From: Christensenella sp. UBA1262
GTDB taxonomy: Bacteria; Bacillota; Clostridia; Christensenellales; CAG-917
Direction: 5' to 3'
Assembly: GCA_002308215.1 (NCBI GenBank)
Contig: DBVO01000054.1
Coordinates: 1 to 13,448 of the forward strand
DNA: 13,448 nt
The stretch's first letter is position 1, and the number at the start of each line of letters is the position of its first letter. Positions 1 through 6,357 of the stretch are shown one piece after another. The notes under the pieces are model-generated. The model had not been told where the DNA came from. It ran no database searches and was given only the letters and a program-made list of their open reading frames with translations. Made by a program: the position numbers and the translations under genes.

Positions 1-15
1 CCCTACATATTGTGG
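1..15. promoter_or_regulatory. Possible distal NrdR box, cut by the window edge
   Basis: The bases CTACATATTGTGG (3-15) match the NrdR-box consensus acaCwAtATaTwGtgt at 12 of the 15 visible positions. The first base of the 16-mer falls outside the window. The site lies about 176 bp from the proximal pair, so it may belong to another pair, or to a neighbouring gene, off the left edge. Its partner cannot be seen. Confidence 0.35.
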
Positions 16-175
16 GGTGCATTTTTTATTGTTTGTTATGCATAAAAAATCAGTTATGCAATTAGATTGCTGTTTATTTTCCCGTTTGTAAAAAATTATT
101 CAATTACATTACCGAAAACGCGATTTTTAGTACACGAAAAGTAAAATATGCAAAAAACGCCCAAAATTGACAAAA

Positions 176-191
176 ACACTATATGTTGTGT
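176..191. promoter_or_regulatory. NrdR box 1 upstream of nrdD
   Basis: ACACTATATGTTGTGT matches the published NrdR-box consensus acaCwAtATaTwGtgt at 15 of 16 positions; only the A at position 10 is G. NrdR is the ATP-cone zinc-finger repressor of bacterial ribonucleotide reductase operons, and the gene downstream is nrdD, so motif and context agree. Confidence 0.8.
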
Positions 192-207
192 TTCACGCAA
201 ATGTTTT

Positions 208-223
208 ACACTTTATTTTGCGA
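208..223. promoter_or_regulatory. NrdR box 2 upstream of nrdD
   Basis: ACACTTTATTTTGCGA matches the NrdR-box consensus at 12 of 16 positions. It starts exactly 32 bp after box 1, about three helical turns, which is the usual spacing of paired NrdR boxes. It ends 7 bp before the -35 hexamer, so a bound repressor would plausibly block RNA polymerase. Confidence 0.65.
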
Positions 224-230
224 TTTTGCC

Positions 231-258
231 TTGACATATTTTTTAAGTGCGCTATAAT
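231..258 (+). promoter_or_regulatory. nrdD promoter
   Basis: A consensus -35 TTGACA (231-236) and a consensus -10 TATAAT (253-258) are separated by 16 bp. Transcription would start near 265, leaving a leader of about 29 nt that contains AAAGGGG before the nrdD ATG. The NrdR boxes lie immediately upstream. Confidence 0.9.
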
Positions 259-293
259 GAAAAAGCAAATTTTTCTTAAAGGGGAACGGATTA

Positions 294-2723
294 ATGTTAA
301 GCGTTAAAAAAAGAGATGGAAATATAGTTCCATTCAATCTCAACAAAATCAAAGTAGCTATTGAGAAAGCGTTCGTTGCTGTTCACAAAAATTACAGTGA
401 TGATATTCTTGATATGCTTGCTCTCCGCGTTACAGCAGCCTTCAATGACAAGGTAAAAGATGACGTGGTCACAGTCGAAGATGTCCAAGATGCAGTCGAA
501 GTTGTACTTATTCAAGCAAGTTATGTAGAAGTTGCAAAAGCTTACATCCTTTATCGTAAGCAACATGAAAAACTTCGTACAATGGGTTCCACCCTTCTTG
601 ACTATAAGAACACAGTTAACAACTATTTGAAGGTTAACGACTGGCGTGTTAAAGAGAATTCTACTGTTTCATATTCAGTTGGTGGTCTCATCCTTTCAAA
701 CTCAGGTGCAGTTACAGCAAACTACTGGCTCTCTGAAATTTATGATGATGAAATCGGCAATGCTCATAGAAATGCAGAAATCCACATCCACGACCTCTCA
801 ATGCTTTCTGGTTACTGCGCAGGCTGGAGCCTTAAGCAACTTATTAAAGAAGGTCTTGGTGGTATTCCTGGTAAAATCACATCTTCTCCTGCTGGACACC
901 TTTCAACACTCTGCAACCAAATGGTAAACTTCCTTGGTATTATGCAAAACGAGTGGGCAGGCGCACAGGCTTTCTCATCATTTGACACATATCTTGCTCC
1001 ATTTGTAAAGATTGATCATCTTACTTATAAAGAAGTTAAACAATGCATCCAATCTTTCATCTATGGTGTAAATACACCTTCTCGTTGGGGTACACAAGCA
1101 CCTTTCACCAACATCACTCTTGACTGGGTTGTCCCAAACGACCTCGCAGAACTCAATTGTATCGTTGGCGGCAAAGAGCAAGATTTTAAATATAAGGATT
1201 GCGAAAAGGAAATGGCAATGGTCAACAAGGCATTCATCGAGATCATGATCGAAGGTGATGCAAACGGCCGCGGTTTCCAATACCCAATCCCTACATATTC
1301 AATCACAAGAGATTTCGATTGGTCCGACACAGAAAACAACCGCCTTCTCTTCACAATGACAGCAAAATATGGCACTCCATATTTCTCCAACTATATCAAT
1401 AGCGACATGGAACCATCTGACGTTCGTTCTATGTGCTGCCGTCTCCGCCTTGACCTTAGAGAACTTCGTAAAAAATCCGGTGGTTTCTTTGGTAGCGGTG
1501 AATCAACAGGTTCTGTTGGTGTTGTTACAATCAATATGCCTCGTATCGCATACGTTGCTACAACAGAAGCCGAGTTCTTCAAAGAACTCGAACGTTTGAT
1601 GAACATCTCTGCTCGTTCCCTTAAAATCAAGAGAAACGTCATCACAAAGCTTCTTGAAGAAGGCCTCTATCCATATACAAAGAGATACCTCGGCTCATTC
1701 AATAACCACTTCTCAACAATTGGTCTCGTCGGCATGAACGAAGCTTGCTTAAATGCAAGATGGGTCGGCAAAGACTTAACACATAAAGAAGCACAAGAAT
1801 TTACTAAAAAAGTTCTTAACTTCATGCGCAACAAACTCTCTGACTATCAAGAAATGTATGGCGACCTCTACAACCTCGAGGCAACTCCTGCAGAATCAAC
1901 AGCATATCGTCTTGCAAAACATGACAGAGAGAAATATCCAAATATCATCTGCGCAAAGAATGCTGACAACGTACCATACTACACAAACAGCTCACACCTT
2001 CCAGTTGGTTATACAGCAGATATCTTTACTGCTCTTGATATCCAAGATGAGCTTCAAACACTTTATACATCTGGTACAGTATTCCATGCATTCCTTGGCC
2101 AACGCCTTGACAGCTGGCAAGCAGCAGCAAATCTTGTAAGAAAGATTGCAGAAAACTATAAGCTCCCATATTACACGCTTTCTCCAACATATTCTATCTG
2201 TGCAGATCACGGATATCTTGAAGGCGAACAATATACTTGCCCAATCTGCGGCAAAAAGACAGAAGTTTATAGCCGTATCACTGGTTACTATCGCCCAGTT
2301 CAAAACTGGAATGATGGTAAGACTGCAGAATTCCACGAGAGAAAGACATACGACATTGCACATTCCAATTATCATGGCAAACCAATCGAAGAATATGCTT
2401 GCGATAAAATGGAATATGATGTAAAGGTTGCAGCACCTAAAAAAGCAGAGCCTGCAAAAGAAGCACCAGCTCCTGCTAAAAAAGGCGCAGACAAAGGTCT
2501 CTTGATCTTCACAACAAAGACTTGCCCTAACTGCAAGATGGCAAAAGCTATGCTTGACAAAGCTGGTATTGCTTACACAGTTATCGATGCAGAAGATGAA
2601 AAAGAAAAGACAGTAGAATTTGGCGTAAAGAAAGCTCCAACTCTGTTTGTTCCAAATGGAAATGGATATGATGTTTACGACAATGCAAGCAAAATCAAAG
2701 GCTACATCGAGGCAAACAAATAA
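294..2723 (+). CDS. nrdD: Anaerobic (class III) ribonucleoside-triphosphate reductase fused to a glutaredoxin-like domain
   Basis: Class III enzymes reduce ribonucleotides to deoxyribonucleotides without oxygen, using a glycyl radical. Seen in the 809-residue product: an ATP-cone at about 1-90 (starts MLSVKKRDGN); the 10-stranded barrel, with C175 in the HIHDL...GYC segment and the predicted finger-loop MCCR (C381, C382); a zinc site from C636, H639, C649, C652; and the glycyl-radical loop RITGYYRP with G664. The core resembles the Thermotoga-type NrdD. A linker rich in Ala, Lys and Pro (about 711-734) leads to a thioredoxin-fold domain (about 735-809) with CPNC (C744, C747) and a cis-Pro motif APTLF (P782). 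Most NrdD proteins end soon after the glycyl loop, so this tail is an added redoxin. The start is fixed by AAAGGGG and the promoter. No nrdG activase lies in the window. I infer the tail reduces the active-site disulfide in place of formate. Confidence 0.97.
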   Translation: MLSVKKRDGNIVPFNLNKIKVAIEKAFVAVHKNYSDDILDMLALRVTAAFNDKVKDDVVTVEDVQDAVEVVLIQASYVEVAKAYILYRKQHEKLRTMGSTLLDYKNTVNNYLKVNDWRVKENSTVSYSVGGLILSNSGAVTANYWLSEIYDDEIGNAHRNAEIHIHDLSMLSGYCAGWSLKQLIKEGLGGIPGKITSSPAGHLSTLCNQMVNFLGIMQNEWAGAQAFSSFDTYLAPFVKIDHLTYKEVKQCIQSFIYGVNTPSRWGTQAPFTNITLDWVVPNDLAELNCIVGGKEQDFKYKDCEKEMAMVNKAFIEIMIEGDANGRGFQYPIPTYSITRDFDWSDTENNRLLFTMTAKYGTPYFSNYINSDMEPSDVRSMCCRLRLDLRELRKKSGGFFGSGESTGSVGVVTINMPRIAYVATTEAEFFKELERLMNISARSLKIKRNVITKLLEEGLYPYTKRYLGSFNNHFSTIGLVGMNEACLNARWVGKDLTHKEAQEFTKKVLNFMRNKLSDYQEMYGDLYNLEATPAESTAYRLAKHDREKYPNIICAKNADNVPYYTNSSHLPVGYTADIFTALDIQDELQTLYTSGTVFHAFLGQRLDSWQAAANLVRKIAENYKLPYYTLSPTYSICADHGYLEGEQYTCPICGKKTEVYSRITGYYRPVQNWNDGKTAEFHERKTYDIAHSNYHGKPIEEYACDKMEYDVKVAAPKKAEPAKEAPAPAKKGADKGLLIFTTKTCPNCKMAKAMLDKAGIAYTVIDAEDEKEKTVEFGVKKAPTLFVPNGNGYDVYDNASKIKGYIEANK

Positions 2724-2728
2724 TGAGG

Positions 2729-2756
2729 TTGCCTCCCAAATGGGAGGCAATTTTTT
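2729..2756 (+). terminator. Intrinsic terminator or attenuator between nrdD and the reductase gene
   Basis: TTGCCTCCC (2729-2737) pairs perfectly with GGGAGGCAA (2742-2750) around an AAAT loop, followed by TTTTTT. It begins 5 nt after the nrdD stop. I see no promoter between it and the next gene at 2785, so the downstream gene probably depends on read-through. Confidence 0.88.
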
Positions 2757-2784
2757 ACTCAGTTCAAAAGGTTAGGAAATTGTT

Positions 2785-3711
2785 ATGAAAAAATACGACG
2801 TAATAATCATTGGCGCAGGCCCTGCTGGAATGACCGCAGCTCTAAATTGTTTGCGCGCTGGAAAATCTGTTCTTCTTTTAGAAGGCGAAAGCATTGGTGG
2901 ACAAATTGCATTATCTCCTCGCGTAGAAAACTATCCTACAGTACAAAAAGCTGCTGGCGCTGATCTTTGCGATCAACTATTTGCACAAATTACAGAATGG
3001 GGCGTTGAGTTCGAATTTGAAAGCGCAACAGGAATTGAAAAACAAGGCAATTCATTTTTGGTATCAACAGATTACAATTCTTATGAAGGAACTTCTATCA
3101 TTTTAGCAACTGGCGTAAAAGCAAGACACATTGGTGTAGATCGCGAAGAAGAGCTTGTCGGTAAAGGAGTAAGCTATTGTGCACTTTGTGACGGTATGTT
3201 CTACAAAGGCGAAGATGTTGCCGTTATTGGAGATGCAAACACCGCTCTTCAATATGCATTAAATCTTGCCGGATATTGCAAGTCTGTTCACATCTGCATG
3301 CTTTTTGATAAATTCTTTGCAGACAAGGCACTCGTTGATTTAGTACTTGCACAACCTAATGTTAAAGTAACAAAGAATATTGCCCTCAAAGAATTCCTCG
3401 GCGACGATGAGCTTACAGGTCTTCGTTTTGAAAACACACAAACAAAAGAAGAATTCAGAGTTGATTGCAAATGTGCATTTGTATGCATCGGCCAAGTTCC
3501 AAATAATAAGATGTTTGAGAACCTTGTTGATCTCGATAAGAACGGGTTTATTATTTCAGATGAGAACTGCGCTACATCATGTGAAGGCATCTTTGTAGCT
3601 GGCGACTGCAGAACAAAGAAAATCCGCCAATTCATAACAGCGGCATCTGATGGTTCAATCGCTGCGTTCTTCGCATCACAATACGTAGACAAGGTTAACT
3701 TCAACAAATAA
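2785..3711 (+). CDS. trxB: Thioredoxin-reductase-type flavoprotein lacking NADPH motifs (ferredoxin-dependent FFTR-like)
   Basis: The 308-residue product has the low-molecular-weight thioredoxin reductase layout: FAD-binding GAGPAG (residues 10-15), redox motif CALC (C132, C135) followed by DG, and the C-terminal FAD motif GIFVAGDC with RQFITAASDG. The middle domain is unusual. Where NADPH enzymes have GGGDSAxEEA and HRRxxxRA, this one reads GDANTALQYA (about 149-158) and CMLFDKFFAD (about 171-180), so the glycine-rich loop is changed and the phosphate-binding arginines are missing. Loss of these features defines the pyridine-nucleotide-independent family, whose Clostridium member (FFTR) takes electrons from ferredoxin. 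The start has AGGA at 2774-2777, 7 nt upstream. It follows nrdD by 61 nt, so its likely partner is the redoxin domain of NrdD. Reading the donor as ferredoxin is inference; NADPH use cannot be excluded from sequence alone. Confidence 0.92.
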   Translation: MKKYDVIIIGAGPAGMTAALNCLRAGKSVLLLEGESIGGQIALSPRVENYPTVQKAAGADLCDQLFAQITEWGVEFEFESATGIEKQGNSFLVSTDYNSYEGTSIILATGVKARHIGVDREEELVGKGVSYCALCDGMFYKGEDVAVIGDANTALQYALNLAGYCKSVHICMLFDKFFADKALVDLVLAQPNVKVTKNIALKEFLGDDELTGLRFENTQTKEEFRVDCKCAFVCIGQVPNNKMFENLVDLDKNGFIISDENCATSCEGIFVAGDCRTKKIRQFITAASDGSIAAFFASQYVDKVNFNK

Positions 3712-3737
3712 TTTCATAACAATACGTTTATATAATC

Positions 3738-3764
3738 AAAAAACGCGCATAAAGCGCGTTTTTT
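3738..3764. terminator. Bidirectional terminator between trxB and the alpha/beta hydrolase
   Basis: AAAAAACGCGC (3738-3748) and GCGCGTTTTTT (3754-3764) form a perfect 11-bp stem with loop ATAAA. The arms carry A6 and T6, so it can end transcription from both sides, serving the reductase gene and the convergent hydrolase gene whose stop is at 3789. Confidence 0.88.
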
Positions 3765-3788
3765 GTTATTTATTGATTTTATTGTATA

Positions 3789-4688
3789 TCACAATTGTGC
3801 TTTGAAAAACTCGCACATTTGATCATTAGCATCTTGAGATTCAGGCCATTCCCAACGAATAATATTAAACACATGTTCTAGCTTTCTGCCATCCTCTGGC
3901 TCTTTATCTGCAAAGAATAACTTGCATTTTACTCCTTTCTCTTTTACAAACTCATACCCTGCCAGAGATCCTTTCTTTAAGAAATCTGCGTATGCTGTAA
4001 TAACAAAAATAGGACATATATCTTCAGCAAATGTTTTGCTAAATGAAGTAACTTCAGGTATATCTGTTTTAAAGAATCCCTTGCCGAACACAGGATTAAA
4101 GTAAAGCTTAGCCAATCCTTTTGTTGGTGTAATAGATAATGGTTCAAGTGCTGGGCATGTTAACCCCGCTGCCTTAAATGATTGTGTGAAGTGGACACCA
4201 TATCTCTCTTGTAGCTTTTCATTCTTTTCCATGTTTGCAAGCATTGACGTGATATGTCCACCCGCGGAATCGCCCGTTATAAACAACTTGTCAAGATCAA
4301 GACCATATTCCTCTGAAATCTTTGGTAAGAAGTTAATAGCTTCTACAACGTCTTGTATTTGTCCAAATATATCAACTTCTGGCGATACACGATATGAAAT
4401 ATCGACTACTGCGAATCCGTTCTTTGTTAAATACTTGCAATAGTATGCATTAAGCTCTTTATCGCCATAATACCAGCCACCGCCATGTATATCGAATATT
4501 ACTGGCAACTTCTCTTTGCCGCTTCCCTTTGGACGGTACACGTTGAGTTGATGCAATACGTGGCCATCTTCCATATAAGGAATATTTAAATACTCTTCAT
4601 CGAAATCTGGTACGGGCTGAGTTGCAATACGCTTTTCGTCGCCTTTTTTAACTGGCCCTGTAAAAAACCATTCGCCCAGTGAACGCAT
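3789..4688 (-). CDS. Alpha/beta hydrolase, HSL/BD-FAE-like esterase
   Basis: The 299-residue product is a predicted cytoplasmic carboxylesterase-type serine hydrolase. Seen: the oxyanion-hole motif HGGGW (68-72), the nucleophile elbow GDSAGG with S141, a likely acid at D235 in TAYADF and a likely catalytic H262 in EHVF. HGGG plus GDSAGG is the signature of the hormone-sensitive-lipase/BD-FAE group, which cleaves small acyl or acetyl esters. There is no signal peptide. The start is supported by AGAGAGGGA just upstream and by a promoter at 4718-4746. It is a single-gene unit between two terminators, so neighbours give no clue to substrate; a sugar-ester deacetylase role is possible but unproven. 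Confidence 0.88.
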   Translation of the reverse strand: MRSLGEWFFTGPVKKGDEKRIATQPVPDFDEEYLNIPYMEDGHVLHQLNVYRPKGSGKEKLPVIFDIHGGGWYYGDKELNAYYCKYLTKNGFAVVDISYRVSPEVDIFGQIQDVVEAINFLPKISEEYGLDLDKLFITGDSAGGHITSMLANMEKNEKLQERYGVHFTQSFKAAGLTCPALEPLSITPTKGLAKLYFNPVFGKGFFKTDIPEVTSFSKTFAEDICPIFVITAYADFLKKGSLAGYEFVKEKGVKCKLFFADKEPEDGRKLEHVFNIIRWEWPESQDANDQMCEFFKAQL

Positions 4689-4717
4689 AATAATCCCTCT
4701 CTTGTTTTGATATATTT

Positions 4718-4746
4718 ATTATATATCACTTGTTATGCATTGTAAA
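4718..4746 (-). promoter_or_regulatory. Promoter of the alpha/beta hydrolase gene
   Basis: On the minus strand, -35 TTTACA (4741-4746) and -10 TATAAT (4718-4723) are 17 bp apart. The start point would be near 4711, about 22 nt before the ATG at 4688. It lies just after the proS terminator. Confidence 0.8.
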
Positions 4747-4751
4747 TATAG

Positions 4752-4775
4752 AAAAAGCGCTCCTGTTGGAGCGCT
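4752..4775 (-). terminator. proS terminator
   Basis: On the minus strand an 8-bp GC-rich stem (AGCGCTCC 4756-4763 with GGAGCGCT 4768-4775, loop of four bases) is followed by a U-tract encoded by 4752-4756. It lies about 20 bp past the proS stop. Confidence 0.87.
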
Positions 4776-4794
4776 CTCATATGAATTCATATAA

Positions 4795-6243
4795 TTAATA
4801 AGCTCTTGCGAAATAAAGAACTGTTGAGGCATCCTTGCCGCAGCACACACATTTGTTTTTAAGTCTGCCTGCTGCAGATTGATCAAATGGCATACAGCGT
4901 GATGTTGCTTGAAGTTCTGCCTTAATCTTGTCTTCGCATTCGCGGCAACCACACCACATAGTACGAACGAAGTTCTTGTCATCAAGAGCGACCTTCATTT
5001 CATCCATGTTTTCACAATCAATAATATGTGAATAAGTGAAATCATGAGATTGTTTAAACATGTTCTCGTGAATGTCATCCAAAAGTTTTGCTACTGTATC
5101 TGCAATATTTTCAATAGGAGCTGTAACCTTTTCGTTTGTATCACGTCTTGCAAGAACTACTTGTCCATTCTCTATATCGCGTGGACCAAGTTCGAGACGA
5201 ATAGGTACGCCCTTCATCTCCCATTCATTAAATTTCCATCCTGGAGATTGTTCTCTATCATCAAATTCAACGCGGATGCCGGCCTTAATAAGTTCATTGG
5301 CAACTTCTTTTGCTTTTTCAAGAACGCCCTCTTTGTGTTGAGCAACTGGAACTACTGCAACTTGAATTGGAGCTACTCTTGGTGGGAGCTTCAAACCACG
5401 TTGATCACCATGTGCCATGATAAGAGCACCAATAAGACGAGTGGAAACGCCCCAGCTTGTTTGATAAGGACGTTTTTGTTGCCCATCACTATCAAGATAT
5501 TTGATTTCGAAAGCAGATGCGAAGTTTTGGCCAAGATAATGTGATGTGCCTGCTTGCAAAGATTTGCCATCAAGCATCATAGCTTCCATAGTATATGTGT
5601 CAACTGCGCCTGCAAACTTCTCTTTTTCTGTCTTTTTACCAACTAATACGTCTACAGCAAGAACATTTTGCATAAACTCACGATATACTTCGAGCATTTT
5701 TAAAGTTTCTTCTCTTGCCTCTTCTTCTGTTCTATGCAATGTATGACCTTCTTGCCACAAAAACTCACTTGTACGCAAGAAAGGACGTGTTGTTTTTTCC
5801 CATCTAACAACGTTTGCCCATTGATTTATAAGAACTGGGAGATCGCGATAAGATTGGACCCACTTTGCATACATGGAGCAAATAATTGTTTCACTGGTTG
5901 GACGCACAACAAGATTTTCTTCAAGAGGTGTGTTACCAATGTGTGTTACGAGAGCAACCTCAGGAGCAAATCCTTCTACGTGATCTGCTTCTTTAACAAG
6001 AAAGCTATATGGTATGAACATTGGGAAATAAGCGTTCTTGTGCCCTGTGGCTTTAAAGCGCTTATTAAGTTCAGCTTGAATGTTTTCCCAAATTTCATAG
6101 CCGTATGGACGAATAACCATTGTGCCTTTAACTGGACCATAATCTACAAGTCCGGTTTTCAAGACAACGTCTGTATACCATTGTGGAAAATCAACGGTCA
6201 TATCGGTTATTTCTTTTACAAATTGTTTTTGGTCTTTTGCCAT
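4795..6243 (-). CDS. proS: Prolyl-tRNA synthetase, archaeal/eukaryotic-like type
   Basis: This class II synthetase charges tRNA-Pro with proline. The 482-residue length and architecture fit the short archaeal/eukaryotic-like form found in some Firmicutes, mycoplasmas, Bacteroidetes and spirochaetes, not the long bacterial form with an inserted YbaK-like editing domain. Seen: RPTSET loop (114-119), motif 2 around RWEKTTRPFLRTSEF (147-161), motif 3 segment GVSTRLIGALIMAHGD (265-280), an anticodon-binding domain at about 290-400, and a C-terminal zinc-type domain with C431, C433, C436 and C465, C467, C468, ending in the family's terminal Tyr. With no cis-editing domain, mischarged Ala- or Cys-tRNA-Pro would need trans editing. 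The start has GAGGTCA upstream. It is monocistronic, and I see no T-box leader because the promoter lies only about 30 nt before the ATG. Confidence 0.97.
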   Translation of the reverse strand: MAKDQKQFVKEITDMTVDFPQWYTDVVLKTGLVDYGPVKGTMVIRPYGYEIWENIQAELNKRFKATGHKNAYFPMFIPYSFLVKEADHVEGFAPEVALVTHIGNTPLEENLVVRPTSETIICSMYAKWVQSYRDLPVLINQWANVVRWEKTTRPFLRTSEFLWQEGHTLHRTEEEAREETLKMLEVYREFMQNVLAVDVLVGKKTEKEKFAGAVDTYTMEAMMLDGKSLQAGTSHYLGQNFASAFEIKYLDSDGQQKRPYQTSWGVSTRLIGALIMAHGDQRGLKLPPRVAPIQVAVVPVAQHKEGVLEKAKEVANELIKAGIRVEFDDREQSPGWKFNEWEMKGVPIRLELGPRDIENGQVVLARRDTNEKVTAPIENIADTVAKLLDDIHENMFKQSHDFTYSHIIDCENMDEMKVALDDKNFVRTMWCGCRECEDKIKAELQATSRCMPFDQSAAGRLKNKCVCCGKDASTVLYFARAY

Positions 6244-6273
6244 AATGTGACCTCTATATTATTTTTCGTGCTT

Positions 6274-6302
6274 ATTGTATCATTGAATGATACAAATTGC
6301 AA
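6274..6302 (-). promoter_or_regulatory. proS promoter
   Basis: On the minus strand, -35 TTGCAA (6297-6302) and -10 TACAAT (6274-6279) are 17 bp apart. The expected start near 6267 leaves a leader of about 24 nt. An inverted repeat, TATCATT and AATGATA, fills the spacer and overlaps the -10; it could be an operator or chance in AT-rich DNA. Confidence 0.7.
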
Positions 6303-6321
6303 CATTAATAAACCATGGTGA

Positions 6322-6350
6322 TAAAGAAAACACCTCGAGATATCGAGGTG
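6322..6350 (-). terminator. Terminator of the acidic zinc-ribbon gene
   Basis: CACCTCGA (6331-6338) and TCGAGGTG (6343-6350) form an 8-bp stem with loop GATA. On the minus strand it is followed by TTTTCTTTAT, read from 6330 downward. It begins 8 bp past the stop at 6358. Confidence 0.82.
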
Positions 6351-6357
6351 AATCTAG

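Larger units (their letters stand above)
1..293. other. Non-coding region upstream of nrdD
   Basis: No convincing gene is seen in this AT-rich leader. It holds a NrdR-box-like site at the left edge, a tandem pair of NrdR-box-like sites at 176-223, the nrdD promoter at 231-258 and an AAAGGGG ribosome site at 278-284. The 8-mer GTTATGCA occurs twice, at 35-42 and 53-60, without an evident role. The stretch 61-170 shows nothing I can interpret. Confidence 0.6.

Noticed and set aside
35..60. Direct repeat GTTATGCA (35-42 and 53-60), with a further copy at 4732-4739
   Set aside because: Short, AT-rich and partly palindromic; the third copy lies inside a promoter spacer, so no common function is apparent and chance is likely.
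1992..2750. 252-codon open frame antisense to nrdD
   Set aside because: It lies opposite a clearly conserved coding region, has a Cys/Ile/Phe-rich composition typical of a shadow frame, and has no promoter, ribosome site or recognisable motif.
5734..6321. 195-codon open frame antisense to proS
   Set aside because: Antisense to conserved synthetase sequence, no ribosome site, and composition that mirrors the opposite frame.
6244..6330. T-box leader upstream of proS
   Set aside because: The promoter leaves a leader of only about 24 nt, with no T-box sequence or antiterminator/terminator pair.
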